A stretch of DNA of 47,035 bases, taken from assembly GCF_900094565.1 (NCBI RefSeq), contig NZ_FMAF01000038.1:1-47035 (forward strand), read 5' to 3'. This DNA is from Martinezella lusitana. Lineage in GTDB: Bacteria > Pseudomonadota > Alphaproteobacteria > Rhizobiales > Rhizobiaceae. The position numbers were made by a program, and so were the translations under genes. The notes beneath the pieces are model-generated. The model had not been told where the DNA came from. It did no database searches and saw only the letters and a list, made by a program, of their open reading frames with translations. Each line of letters opens with the position of its first letter. The first letter of the stretch is position 1. Positions 31,654 to 39,524 of the stretch are shown piece by piece.

Positions 31654-32690
31654 CCATCCTGAAAAAATTTCGAGGTTCGAAGGCGGCGACATCGCGCCAG
31701 ATCCCGAAAGAAATAGTTCTGCCCCGGACGCTCTACGGTTTCGTCTTTCGAGTATCGGGATGGCATCAGCTTGCCGTCGCAATGCTGTCCATCGTGCTCT
31801 TTACGGCAGGAACCATACCGCTGGAGATACAGCGACGCATCGTGAATGCAGCAACAGAGAATGGTTCCTATAGAACGATCGCTATTCTAGTGCTGATATA
31901 CGTCCTTTTGGCTCTGATCGAGGGAGCCGTGAAACTTGGGCTCAATATCTACAGCAGTTGGATCGGAGAAGCGGCCGTCCGATGGCTCCGTCTCCAAGTA
32001 TTCGAGGCATCACAAACATCGTTGACGGACGGCACCATGATGGCCAGCGAAGGTGTCCAGCTCTCGATCATCCTGGCCGAAGCCGAGCCTGTCGGTGGCT
32101 TCGTTGGCACGAGTGTCTCGGAGCCTTTGTTGCAGATCGGCATATTAACAGCTGTTTGCGGCTATCTGGTTTATCTGCAGCCACTCATGACGATCATCGT
32201 CGTCACGATCTTTCTTCCGCAAAGTGGCTTCGTCCCGATCATGCAGGCAGCGATCAACCGGCGCGTCGGGAAAAGGATCGGCATCATGCGCAACGTCAGC
32301 GAGGATATCGTCCAAATGGGGCAAGCAATTGACACAAACGGCCTTCAGGCGTCGCGTATCGGAGGTGTCTTCCGCATCAACATGAGCATCTACAAAATCA
32401 AGTTCACGATGAATTTCATGATGAACCTGATGACCCAGATGGGTTACGCAGGAATCTTCGCGATGGGCGGGTATTTCGTGGTCAGCGGGAAGACCGAAAT
32501 CGGGACTGTCGTCGCCTTCGTATCCGGCCTGTCAAAAATAAACGACCCATGGGGCGATCTCGTCAACTGGTATCGCGATCTGCGTGTGACACAGGTGAAG
32601 TATGGCCTCATATACAATTCCGCTCAGGTTGGCACCGCTATAGCGGGCGAATTACCAGGCTCTACCCCATTTCCAGCGGCTCGCTCCTGA
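31650..32690 (+). CDS. ABC transporter transmembrane-domain protein lacking an ATPase domain
   Basis: The protein is 346 aa. Residues about 45-330 form an ABC exporter membrane region (type I exporter fold) with several hydrophobic spans: LAVAMLSIVLFTAG, IAILVLIYVLLALIEG, LLQIGILTAVCGYLVYL and MGYAGIFAMGGYFVVSG. It continues to the segment that normally links to the ATPase, KINDPWGDLVNWYRDLRVTQVKYGLI, and then ends without Walker motifs. Nothing downstream to 33300 encodes an ATPase. Either it is a genuine membrane-only family or a truncated exporter. The intact ribosome and FixK signals and the coupling to the 40-aa gene favour the former. It may borrow an ATPase from another locus. Substrate unknown. 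Confidence 0.82.
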   Translation: MTILKKFRGSKAATSRQIPKEIVLPRTLYGFVFRVSGWHQLAVAMLSIVLFTAGTIPLEIQRRIVNAATENGSYRTIAILVLIYVLLALIEGAVKLGLNIYSSWIGEAAVRWLRLQVFEASQTSLTDGTMMASEGVQLSIILAEAEPVGGFVGTSVSEPLLQIGILTAVCGYLVYLQPLMTIIVVTIFLPQSGFVPIMQAAINRRVGKRIGIMRNVSEDIVQMGQAIDTNGLQASRIGGVFRINMSIYKIKFTMNFMMNLMTQMGYAGIFAMGGYFVVSGKTEIGTVVAFVSGLSKINDPWGDLVNWYRDLRVTQVKYGLIYNSAQVGTAIAGELPGSTPFPAARS

Positions 32691-33315
32691 GACTTGAAAA
32701 TGGCTCGTTGCCTCCGCAGGTGATCTCGGACACCGGGATCAGGATATTGCGGAAAGTGGCAAACCTGTATCTGGATTGATCGGTCGAGCAGCCGTGCTGC
32801 AAACTGCACTTCTCGCCGATGTTGATCGGGGATCTCGCGTCCGACCAGTTCTGTCTGAGACAGCTGCCGCAACCGCGCAGCGAACGTGTTCGCGTGTATA
32901 TTGAGAGAAAAATCGATGATGCACAGCGATAGCGTGCCTGAGGAGGTCCCCGATATCGATAGGGACCGTATTCCCCGCCTGTGTGTCTTAGAAATTCGGC
33001 CGATGGCTGTGAAGATTGCAGTGCCTGATGTGGATGACCTGAAGATCGATAGGGCGTCAGGCTTCGTCAGAAGCCTGGGCTCGGGCATTCAGCCACGGCA
33101 AACGAGCTGTCACATCGTTGGAAGGAACGGCCGACAGATGGAGCACCCGACGAGTTCGCAGATTTTGCGTATTCGAGGGAGACCCATCTGGTGGACGGAA
33201 GTTCGAAGTCTCGGATAGGCTCCTGGCCAATCTCGGCGCACGGGGGCGCTGACGCTTGATCACAATAATCGGGCTACGTATTGACATTATCCAATCCCTT
33301 GAATGTCGTCAGAAG
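32691..33315. other. Intergenic stretch without a supported gene
   Basis: Frames of 110 codons (plus, 32886-33218) and 154 codons (minus, 32624-33088) overlap each other and show no ribosome site or recognisable product. A near-match to a FixK box at 33281-33294 (TTGAC-ATTA-TCCAA) has no gene at the right distance. It might hold remnants of older genes. Confidence 0.5.
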
Positions 33316-33507
33316 TCAAAAGCCATTACCCTTTGTCGGGGGAATATAGGGATCGGGGTAGCCGAGCTTAGGCTTGGCAGCACCGTTACCCGTGTTGGTC
33401 GACGACTGTTGGCTCGGTTCTTTTGGTTTGTCGGAGCCGCTGGATTGGTACGCGTAGGCACCGAACATAGCACCTGCTATCACGGCGATCAGCAAAGCTG
33501 CACGCAT
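33316..33507 (-). CDS. Small secreted or membrane-anchored protein
   Basis: This 63-aa protein has an N-terminal hydrophobic segment (residues 3-20, AALLIAVIAGAMFGAYAY) that could be a signal anchor or signal peptide, then a Ser/Pro/Lys-rich tail and a proline-rich end (KLGYPDPYIPPTKGNGF). I do not recognise a family. GGAG lies 6-8 bases before the ATG, and a perfect FixK box at 33613 predicts a leader of about 71 bases. It is on the opposite strand to the nearest upstream gene and stands alone. It likely acts in the envelope; the role is unknown. Confidence 0.7.
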   Translation of the reverse strand: MRAALLIAVIAGAMFGAYAYQSSGSDKPKEPSQQSSTNTGNGAAKPKLGYPDPYIPPTKGNGF

Positions 33508-33612
33508 GTTCTTCTCCTTGTCACGAATCTATCGTCCTGAAGCCACAGCAAACAATGAGATTTCCGCTGAGCATTCGTCATTAATTGATAGGCGATCTTG
33601 GGACTTGGGGCC

Positions 33613-33626
33613 TTGATATACATCAA
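33613..33626 (-). promoter_or_regulatory. FixK/FNR box for the 63-aa protein gene
   Basis: TTGAT-ATAC-ATCAA has perfect half-sites. Read to the left it predicts a transcript start near 33578, 71 bases before the ATG at 33507. No plus-strand gene lies at a suitable distance. Confidence 0.78.
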
Positions 33627-33685
33627 CAGGCCAAAGTTCGGCGTCGTTGGGTGAAGCGAGTAAGCCTCGTGTGCGCAAAGCCTCG

Positions 33686-33949
33686 TCATTTGATGACCGA
33701 AATATACAAGATCCGCTCTTCTGCAGCGGCGCGGATGAGAGCTTCCCTGACCGCTTCCGGGGGGATGACGTCATGCAAGGCATCTAGGCATGCCCTGATC
33801 GCCACGACATATTCCTCGCCATCGTCGGTTGGCCAGTCCGAGATTAAAGTTACCGCCGCATCCCAAACGGTTTTGACGACCCTGCATTTCTCACCGGAGC
33901 GCACGACAAGCCTCAGCGCGGGAAACTGATGCGATGTATGCCATTTCAT
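33686..33949 (-). CDS. DUF982 domain protein
   Basis: At about 87 aa it matches the DUF982 pattern, common and multi-copy in rhizobia: a strand region (ALRLVVRSGEKCRVVKTVWDAAVTLISDWP), then DDGEEYVVAIRACLDALHDVIPPEAVREALIRAAAEERILY. The function is unknown. The frame is open upstream to 34096, but the family starts close to residue 50 of that frame, so ATG 33949 is chosen; no strong ribosome site is seen. A FixK-type box at 34058 (TTGAC-ATGT-CTCAA) predicts a leader of about 74 bases. It is transcribed toward the 63-aa gene, 178 bp away, and has its own promoter candidate. Confidence 0.82.
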   Translation of the reverse strand: MKWHTSHQFPALRLVVRSGEKCRVVKTVWDAAVTLISDWPTDDGEEYVVAIRACLDALHDVIPPEAVREALIRAAAEERILYISVIK

Positions 33950-34057
33950 AGCGCATGGTCTCCACAGCGCGATAACATCAGCAACCACGCAATGGCGGGC
34001 AAATCCCAGCGGAATGGTTGCGCATGTCATGCTTAGCAAGGCGCTTGAACGGACACT

Positions 34058-34071
34058 TTGACATGTCTCAA
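34058..34071 (-). promoter_or_regulatory. FixK/FNR-type box for the DUF982 gene
   Basis: TTGAC-ATGT-CTCAA fits TTGA-N6-TCAA, with one non-preferred inner base. To the left it predicts a transcript start near 34023, 74 bases before the ATG at 33949. Confidence 0.6.
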
Positions 34072-34333
34072 TGAGGTGCAAGGCCGGCGATAGCATTCAG
34101 ATCGGCGACGGATGGCCCGCATTGACTGAACACAAGATTGTTGAGGCACGGTGATCCTGTCGACGTCCGCACTTGCTGTTGTCTGGCGGCGTATCGCCAC
34201 CTCGTCTGAGGTCAAACCATATGTCTTGAGATCGAGGGCCGTGAATGGTCGCAACACACGCCATCAAGCCTACGCTTGTACGATCGAATGGCCAATGCGA
34301 CGACGCAGTCCAGCATCTGAATAGATTGGATAT

Positions 34334-34762
34334 TTATTGTCTCGGCGCCGGCGGAATCCGATCGATGTGAACGGAGCATTTTGCATGGTGGACAATGTGA
34401 TCGACCGTCGATCCAAAGACATGATCGAGAATGTCGGGCTCGTGAGCGGCCACGACAATCAGATCGGCCTTCACGTCGGCGGCAATCGCCAGGACTGCGT
34501 CGGCGGCACGGCCGGTGGAAACATGGACGGGCGCCGGCATTGGAAGCTTCCTGCAAAGCTGCGAGAGCTTTTCTTCCGCCTCGCTGATGATAGAGACAGC
34601 CCGATCATCCGGTCCTTGCATGCCAAGAGACGGAAAACGCTCGACGGAGTGAGCGAGATGCAAGGTGCCATCGGCATCGAGAAGCGCGTGGGCAGTACGC
34701 AGGAGATGCTCGGCCCTCTCCTTCGATCCAGGACCAATGGCACAGACGATTGTCTTATACAT
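34334..34762 (-). CDS. Universal stress protein, single UspA domain
   Basis: The protein is 142 aa and contains one complete Usp fold: MYKTIVCAIGPGSKERAEHLLRTAHALLDADGTLHLAHSVE at the start and ADLIVVAAHEPDILDHVFGSTVDHIVHHAKCSVHI at the end. The ATP-binding loop (G-2x-G-9x-G) is only partly kept: AAHEPDILDHVFGSTVDHIV replaces the first glycines. The start at 34762 is chosen from GAGGTGGGGG just upstream; a slightly longer frame starts at 34777. The 99-aa gene ends 11 bp upstream and the BON gene precedes that, all on the minus strand, so these three form one operon that now lies behind an IS110 insertion. Confidence 0.88.
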   Translation of the reverse strand: MYKTIVCAIGPGSKERAEHLLRTAHALLDADGTLHLAHSVERFPSLGMQGPDDRAVSIISEAEEKLSQLCRKLPMPAPVHVSTGRAADAVLAIAADVKADLIVVAAHEPDILDHVFGSTVDHIVHHAKCSVHIDRIPPAPRQ

Positions 34763-34773
34763 GCCCCCACCTC

Positions 34774-35073
34774 TCAAAAGAGATCCTTACCGCCCGTGCC
34801 GACAAATTCGGTTCGAAATCCGCGCGCGCGCGCCTGCTTCAGAAACCGGTCCGCACTCAGTATGTCCACCTTGAAGCTGCCGCCCAGAGATTGGCCGAGA
34901 GGATAGCACAATTCGTCGCGAACCCACGCTTGGGCGCAAGGCGACAGGACCGTAATCTCCCATTCGTCGCTGTCTGCTCGGTCGAGGCGAAAGTCGCAGT
35001 CCTGGTGGTGCGGGAGGGGATATCCTGCACCTGCAAGCAGAGCCTCCCCCGTTCGTGTGCAATCCGTGCTCAT
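34774..35073 (-). CDS. Uncharacterised 99-aa protein
   Basis: I do not recognise this protein. It is small and soluble, with two Cys-containing stretches (TDCTRTG, HHQDCDFRLDRADSDEWEITVLSPCAQAWVRDELCYPLG) and an end rich in basic residues (FLKQARARGFRTEFVGTGGKDLF). A ribosome site (GAGAGGATG) precedes the ATG, and it lies between the BON gene (33 bp upstream) and the Usp gene (11 bp downstream) on the same strand, which supports real translation. Several Cys and His residues could bind a metal, but there is no standard motif. The operon context suggests a stress role. Confidence 0.7.
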   Translation of the reverse strand: MSTDCTRTGEALLAGAGYPLPHHQDCDFRLDRADSDEWEITVLSPCAQAWVRDELCYPLGQSLGGSFKVDILSADRFLKQARARGFRTEFVGTGGKDLF

Positions 35074-35106
35074 GATTTTGCATCCTCTCTTAATGTCGAA
35101 GGCGGA

Positions 35107-35754
35107 TCAGCTGATGGACAGCTGATCATCGAGCGTGTGGACGCCGGGAGCCGACCATGCGGCACGTTCCGCCGCACGACGCTCGGACAAGGTCCTGACG
35201 TTGCCCTTCAAGGTGACTTTGCCATCGGAAACATCGACCCGGATTGCCTGGGCTTCTAATTCCGCGTCGCGTTCCAGCGCATTTTCAATGCGCCTCTTGA
35301 CGTCGTCGGCGCTGATGCCGGGAACGACATCTATGAGATTGGAGACGCCGACGACTCCGGCGAGATCCCTGACAGCGGCAGTGGCAGCATTCTTTTGGTA
35401 CTGCCATTCCACCTTGCCGGTAAGCGTGACGACGCCCTTGCATACGCGGATCTGCACCATTTGCTTTGGAATGGAGATATTCCAGTCCACCATTTTGACA
35501 GCGCGACGGGCAATGTCGTCGTCGTCGGTGCGCCTTGGACCCAGGATTCGAACGTCCATTTCCTGGGCTATGGCGCGGACGCCTTTGACGCGTCTCACGG
35601 CCTTCTCGGCAGCATCCTTTTCCGCATATGTGCCAACATGTCCGGTGAGAGTGACGATGCCGTCGCGTGCGACGACACCAATATCGGCCGCATCCACTCT
35701 CGGCTCGAATTCCAGTTCATCCAGAATATTCTGTCTGAGAGCGATGTCGTCCAT
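35107..35754 (-). CDS. Triple BON-domain protein
   Basis: At 215 aa it carries three BON repeats, at about residues 5-68, 75-145 and 150-213, each with the pattern I...V..G.VTL.G.V......A...V..V.GV..... (for example DGIVTLTGHVGTYAEKDAAEKAVRRVKGVRAI, KGVVTLTGKVEWQYQKNAATAAVRDLAGV and DGKVTLKGNVRTLSERRAAERAAWSAPGV). No signal peptide is seen, so it is probably cytoplasmic; BON domains are thought to bind phospholipid or other surfaces. ATG 35754 has GGAG 6 bases upstream. That ribosome site (CTCCAA on the plus strand at 35761) lies exactly at the edge of the IS110 copy. Its original promoter is probably beyond the insertion. Confidence 0.92.
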   Translation of the reverse strand: MDDIALRQNILDELEFEPRVDAADIGVVARDGIVTLTGHVGTYAEKDAAEKAVRRVKGVRAIAQEMDVRILGPRRTDDDDIARRAVKMVDWNISIPKQMVQIRVCKGVVTLTGKVEWQYQKNAATAAVRDLAGVVGVSNLIDVVPGISADDVKRRIENALERDAELEAQAIRVDVSDGKVTLKGNVRTLSERRAAERAAWSAPGVHTLDDQLSIS

Positions 35755-35760
35755 GGCCGT

Positions 35761-37236
35761 CTCCAATGAAAGAACGCAAGGGGCAAAACACCTTCAACTG
35801 GCGGCTTTTCCTTGGGTTCGGTTGTGTTTTGACCGGCGTTTTGACCGATCGGCTAAATCTCTTCCTTCCGCTGGACAGGTCGTTCCCGTCCTTCGGTTCT
35901 TGAACCATGCTCCAATGCGTGACCCTAATGCCGTCCTGGCTTCGGTCACAGAGTGGCGTTCGGCTCCCGGTTTCCCATTCTCCTTTAAGAGCGCAGCCCA
36001 GTTCTACCGGGCTCGCTAGCCGGCCATCAGGACAACCGGGATATCGTCGACGTGCCTTCCATGTTGCTTTCGCCGCGCGGCTCGTAAGCGCGCTGATCAC
36101 GCAGGATCTGGAAGGCGATCGTCAAAAGCTTACGCGCGATGGCCACACGCGCCTTGTTGGTTCCTCTGATCTTCAGATGCTCGTATTGGGCCCGCAGCTG
36201 TGGATCGCTGGCGATGGCAGGAGAAACCGCCTCGACGAACGCCCAGCGCAGCCACTTGTTGCCCTGCCGGATGATCTTGCCGTGGAAGGTCTTGCCGCCG
36301 GAGGAATAGGTCGACGGCACCAGGCCGGCATAAGCGGCAAGCTTCTTCGGATTGCGGAAGCGGTTAATATCATCGATCTCCGCATCGATCAGCCTTGCAA
36401 AGAACTCGCCGATGCCGGGGATGGTCTTCAACAGTTTGACGTTGGCATTGGCCTTGGTCATCGCCCGGATCGTTGCTTCCGACTGCTTGATCCGCACGTC
36501 GATGTCGCCGATGAAGGCGAGGCCGCGGTCAATCTGGATGCGGTCGATCTCCGAGACCTTCACCTGCGCCAGCTGGGTGCGGCCGGCCTTGCCGAACAGG
36601 TCGCCCAGCTTCTTCAACTGTGCCGTCTGCTCCGGGTAGCGATCAAACACCGTCACGATGCGGTTCTTCGTCATCGTCCGCAGCCGCACGTAAAACATCC
36701 GCTCGCGCAGCGCGACGCGAAGGTCTCGCGACCTCTCGCTTGGTGCCCAGGCCTCCGGCACCAGGTCAGCTCTGAGCAGATGTGCCAGCACCGTCGCATC
36801 GATCTTGTCGGTCTTGATCTTGGCATCGGCGATCGCCTTCACCTTCAACGGATGGGCGAGAACGACATCATCACAAATGTCGTCGAGCCAGTCGTAGATC
36901 ACCATCCAGTTGCGCGTCGCCTCGACAACCGCATGGCTGTTTTCTCGGTAGCGTTCGAGAAACCCGCCCAGCGACTGGCGGTCGTTCTTCACCCGACCGG
37001 ATCTGAGCGTCTTGCCGCCCGAATCCTGGACCACAAGGTGGCTGTAGGATTTGTGGTAGTCGACGCCGATATGGTATTCATAAGTGGCAGTCATGCTTCC
37101 AACTCCCTTGTTGAGATTTTCCGAACCCCAATAAGGTAAGCCGAAAGGCGGGAAGTGTGACTGTCCCTCCATCATCACCTGCATCTCAGTGATCCGTTCT
37201 CTCAGCGGGCGCGGCCTCTTTCATGCCATCTCCTTA
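35761..37236 (-). mobile_element. IS110-family insertion sequence, copy 2
   Basis: The edges are read from the comparison with copy 1 (1-1470), 6 bp shorter in its noncoding end. The left edge coincides with the ribosome binding site of the BON gene; the right edge is about 46 bp from a FixK box at 37283. The two copies have the same orientation, so they bracket about 34 kb as direct repeats. No target duplication is apparent, as usual for the family. The boundaries could be a few bases off. Confidence 0.85.
36027..37094 (-). CDS. IS110-family transposase
   Basis: This 355-aa transposase is colinear with copy 1 and, by eye, differs at a few percent of residues (for example SERSRDLRV, KQSEATIRAM, ISRFRNP versus INRFRNP). 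The DEDD nuclease domain begins GVDYHKSYSHLVVQDSGGK, and the C-terminal Transposase_20 domain includes PGIGEFFARLIDAEIDDINRF and the YSSGGKTFHGKII block. The start at 37094 is chosen from the same upstream region as in copy 1 (GGGAGTTGGAAGC before ATG). The frame is intact. The level of divergence from copy 1 suggests separate arrival rather than a recent duplication. Confidence 0.93.
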   Translation of the reverse strand: MTATYEYHIGVDYHKSYSHLVVQDSGGKTLRSGRVKNDRQSLGGFLERYRENSHAVVEATRNWMVIYDWLDDICDDVVLAHPLKVKAIADAKIKTDKIDATVLAHLLRADLVPEAWAPSERSRDLRVALRERMFYVRLRTMTKNRIVTVFDRYPEQTAQLKKLGDLFGKAGRTQLAQVKVSEIDRIQIDRGLAFIGDIDVRIKQSEATIRAMTKANANVKLLKTIPGIGEFFARLIDAEIDDINRFRNPKKLAAYAGLVPSTYSSGGKTFHGKIIRQGNKWLRWAFVEAVSPAIASDPQLRAQYEHLKIRGTNKARVAIARKLLTIAFQILRDQRAYEPRGESNMEGTSTISRLS

Positions 37237-37282
37237 AAACTCTATTGACTGAAGAAGCATAGGCCGAGCGAGGATCGCTTCA

Positions 37283-37296
37283 TTGATCAAGGTCAA
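37283..37296. promoter_or_regulatory. FixK/FNR box at the IS110 border
   Basis: TTGAT-CAAG-GTCAA. To the right it predicts a transcript start near 37331 for the P-ATPase gene. To the left it predicts a start near 37248, just outside the IS110 edge, which would give the BON operon a leader of about 17 bases if the element were absent. Confidence 0.82.
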
Positions 37297-37458
37297 CCAG
37301 CCGTGACACGCGAAAGGCGATCAAAAAAGAAGTTCGATACTTGGCAGAGAGGGAGCCGGCCACATTGCGACGGATCAATGTCTGTTCCGAGGAATCCGGC
37401 TTCAATGAGCCGATTGGTTGAGCCGCATATCCGCTACAGGCAGCCACCGGAGCAAAAC

Positions 37459-39396
37459 ATGCCATTCGTCGGAGTGATCAGCATTCTCACATCCTCGCTA
37501 AAGATCGAAGGGGCATTATTGGTGCTGACCGCAGCATCTGGGCTTCTCGCAGGCCTGACCCTTCTATCGATCGACAGCGTTGCGCTTGCCTCTCTTATCT
37601 GGACTTTCGCTACCTTGCCGATCCTGGCTACATTGCTACTGCAGGCTTTCCGTTCCTTGCGGCGCGGCGATTTTGGGCTGGATATCTTGGCCGCTCTGTC
37701 AATGGCATTCGCGCTCTTCTTTGGTGAGTATCTGGCCGCCAATGTCGTAGCCCTGATGTATGCGGGCGGACAGATGTTGGAAGGATATGCATCCGGCCGC
37801 GCCGCTCGTGAAATGGCAGCCCTTGTCGGACGAGTGGCACGAACTGCATTTCGTTATTCTGGCGACCAATTGGAACTGATACAGATCGAGGCGATCGGCG
37901 CAGGCGATCGCATCATGATTCGCCAAGGCGAAGTTCTGCCCGTTGATGGCATTCTCCTGTCTCCCCGAGCTGTCCTCGATGAGTCAGCGTTGACGGGCGA
38001 GGCGCTGCCCGTGGATCATCTGACCGGCGAAGAGGTTCTAAGCGGGAGCGCATCGATAGGTCCTGTGTTTACCCTCAAGGCACTGCGCCCCGCGTCTGAG
38101 AGCACCTACGCTGCGGTCGTGCGCCTCGTCGAGACGGCGCGGAACAGCAAGGCGCCCATGACACGCCTCGCCGACCGCTATGGCTTGGTATTTCTGCTCA
38201 TGGCGGTGACGATAGCGTCGTCGTCTTGGCTGTTGTCCGACGATCCGCGGCGCGCCTTGGCGGTACTGGTCATAGCGACGCCATGTCCGCTTATCCTGGC
38301 GGTCCCGGTCGCGCTTATGTCGGGCATCTCGCGCTGCGCCTCGATCGGCTGCCTGGTAAAAGACGGTGGCGCTCTTGAAGCTCTCAGCCGAGTGCGGGTT
38401 GCCGTGCTCGACAAGACCGGCACGCTCACACACGGTAGGGCACAAATCCTGGCCGTTCACTCTAGCGAGTGGATTGATGAAAACGAGTTGTTGCGTCTTG
38501 CCGCTTCAGTTGATCAAGCCTCGAGCCATGTCATGGCGGCCGCGCTGATTGCAGAAGCGCAGGCGCGCCATCTGACACTCTCGCCGCCGACCGACGTCGA
38601 AGAGATCGGTGGAACCGGGCTCGAAGGAACGGTCGACGGACGCCGAGTTGTGGTCGGCGGCGACCGGTTTGTGAAAAGTCGAAGCTCTGAGCGCCCATCC
38701 TACACCGTTGAAGGTCATCATCGCGCCGGCGAGGTTGTTGTGACGGTCGCGATCGACGGTATGGTTGCAGGAAGTATCATCATGGCCGATCCGGTGCGTG
38801 CGGAAGCGGTGGGCGTTCTGCAGCGATTGCGCAGCGCTGGAATCGAGAAAATCATTCTTGCTTCCGGCGATCGTTTGGATGTTGCCTCGCATGTCGGCAG
38901 CATACTTGGCATTGAACGGGTGCTCGGCGAACAGACGCCCGCTTCGAAAGTTGACGCTGTCGTTGCGGCGAGAAGCTTCGGCCCGGTCATGATGGTGGGG
39001 GATGGCGTCAACGATGCTCCGGCGCTGGCGGCCGCGGACGTGGGTGTTGCCTTAGGCGCACGCGGAGCAGCAGCGTCTTCGGAGGCGGCATCCGTCGTCC
39101 TGCTCGTCGATCGGCTCGATCCTCTGGCAAATGCGCTGGTCGTCGCACGCCGGACCGTTACGATCGCGCGCGAAAGCATCATGGTGGGGCTTGGCCTCTC
39201 GGTCGCCGGCATGATCGCCGCAGCGTTTGGATATCTGCCGCCGCTGCATGGGGCTCTGCTGCAGGAAGCCATCGACGTCGCGGTCATCTTGAATGCATTG
39301 CGCGTTTTGGGATTATCGTCTGAATTGGAGAATGGTTCATCCAGGCACCGCAGGAATACCGAGGCAAGACCAGCCTCCAATACACAGTTGTCCTAA
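37459..39396 (+). CDS. Heavy-metal-type P-type ATPase (P1B-like)
   Basis: The protein is about 645 aa. It has membrane spans from residue 13, the actuator TGE site (DESALTGEALPVDH), an intramembrane TPCPL motif (Thr274-Pro-Cys276-Pro) instead of the usual CPx, the phosphorylation site DKTGTLTHG at Asp318, and the hinge VGDGVNDAPALAAADVGVALG. An N-terminal heavy-metal-binding domain is absent, and the P1B His-Pro signature is replaced by SSHVMAAAL. The metal is therefore unclear. ATG 37459 has GGAG 7 bases upstream; ATGs at 37378 and 37405 are alternatives, while 37303 is excluded because it precedes the predicted FixK-driven transcript start. The following small gene has its own FixK box. Confidence 0.9.
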   Translation: MPFVGVISILTSSLKIEGALLVLTAASGLLAGLTLLSIDSVALASLIWTFATLPILATLLLQAFRSLRRGDFGLDILAALSMAFALFFGEYLAANVVALMYAGGQMLEGYASGRAAREMAALVGRVARTAFRYSGDQLELIQIEAIGAGDRIMIRQGEVLPVDGILLSPRAVLDESALTGEALPVDHLTGEEVLSGSASIGPVFTLKALRPASESTYAAVVRLVETARNSKAPMTRLADRYGLVFLLMAVTIASSSWLLSDDPRRALAVLVIATPCPLILAVPVALMSGISRCASIGCLVKDGGALEALSRVRVAVLDKTGTLTHGRAQILAVHSSEWIDENELLRLAASVDQASSHVMAAALIAEAQARHLTLSPPTDVEEIGGTGLEGTVDGRRVVVGGDRFVKSRSSERPSYTVEGHHRAGEVVVTVAIDGMVAGSIIMADPVRAEAVGVLQRLRSAGIEKIILASGDRLDVASHVGSILGIERVLGEQTPASKVDAVVAARSFGPVMMVGDGVNDAPALAAADVGVALGARGAAASSEAASVVLLVDRLDPLANALVVARRTVTIARESIMVGLGLSVAGMIAAAFGYLPPLHGALLQEAIDVAVILNALRVLGLSSELENGSSRHRRNTEARPASNTQLS

Positions 39397-39449
39397 GAGA
39401 TAAATCGCCTGACTAACACTTTCGGGTGGCCGGAAGATTCCTTGCATCA

Positions 39450-39463
39450 TTGATACCGATCAA
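39450..39463 (+). promoter_or_regulatory. FixK/FNR box for the small paralogous gene
   Basis: TTGAT-ACCG-ATCAA has perfect half-sites. It predicts a transcript start near 39498, 27 bases before the ATG at 39525. Confidence 0.86.
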
Positions 39464-39524
39464 TGCCGCTGCAACGATTGTTGGCAAACTGTTTCATGCA
39501 AACAACCCATGAAGGAACAAGCCA

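Noticed and set aside
32624..33088. 154-codon minus-strand frame and overlapping plus-strand frame 32886-33218
   Set aside because: The frames overlap on opposite strands, lack ribosome sites, and neither product resembles a known family.
33281..33294. Near-match to a FixK box (TTGAC-ATTA-TCCAA)
   Set aside because: It has one mismatch, and no start codon lies at a suitable distance on either strand.
34033..34257. 74-codon minus-strand frame upstream of the DUF982 gene
   Set aside because: It runs across the FixK-type box at 34058 and lacks a convincing ribosome site and family pattern.
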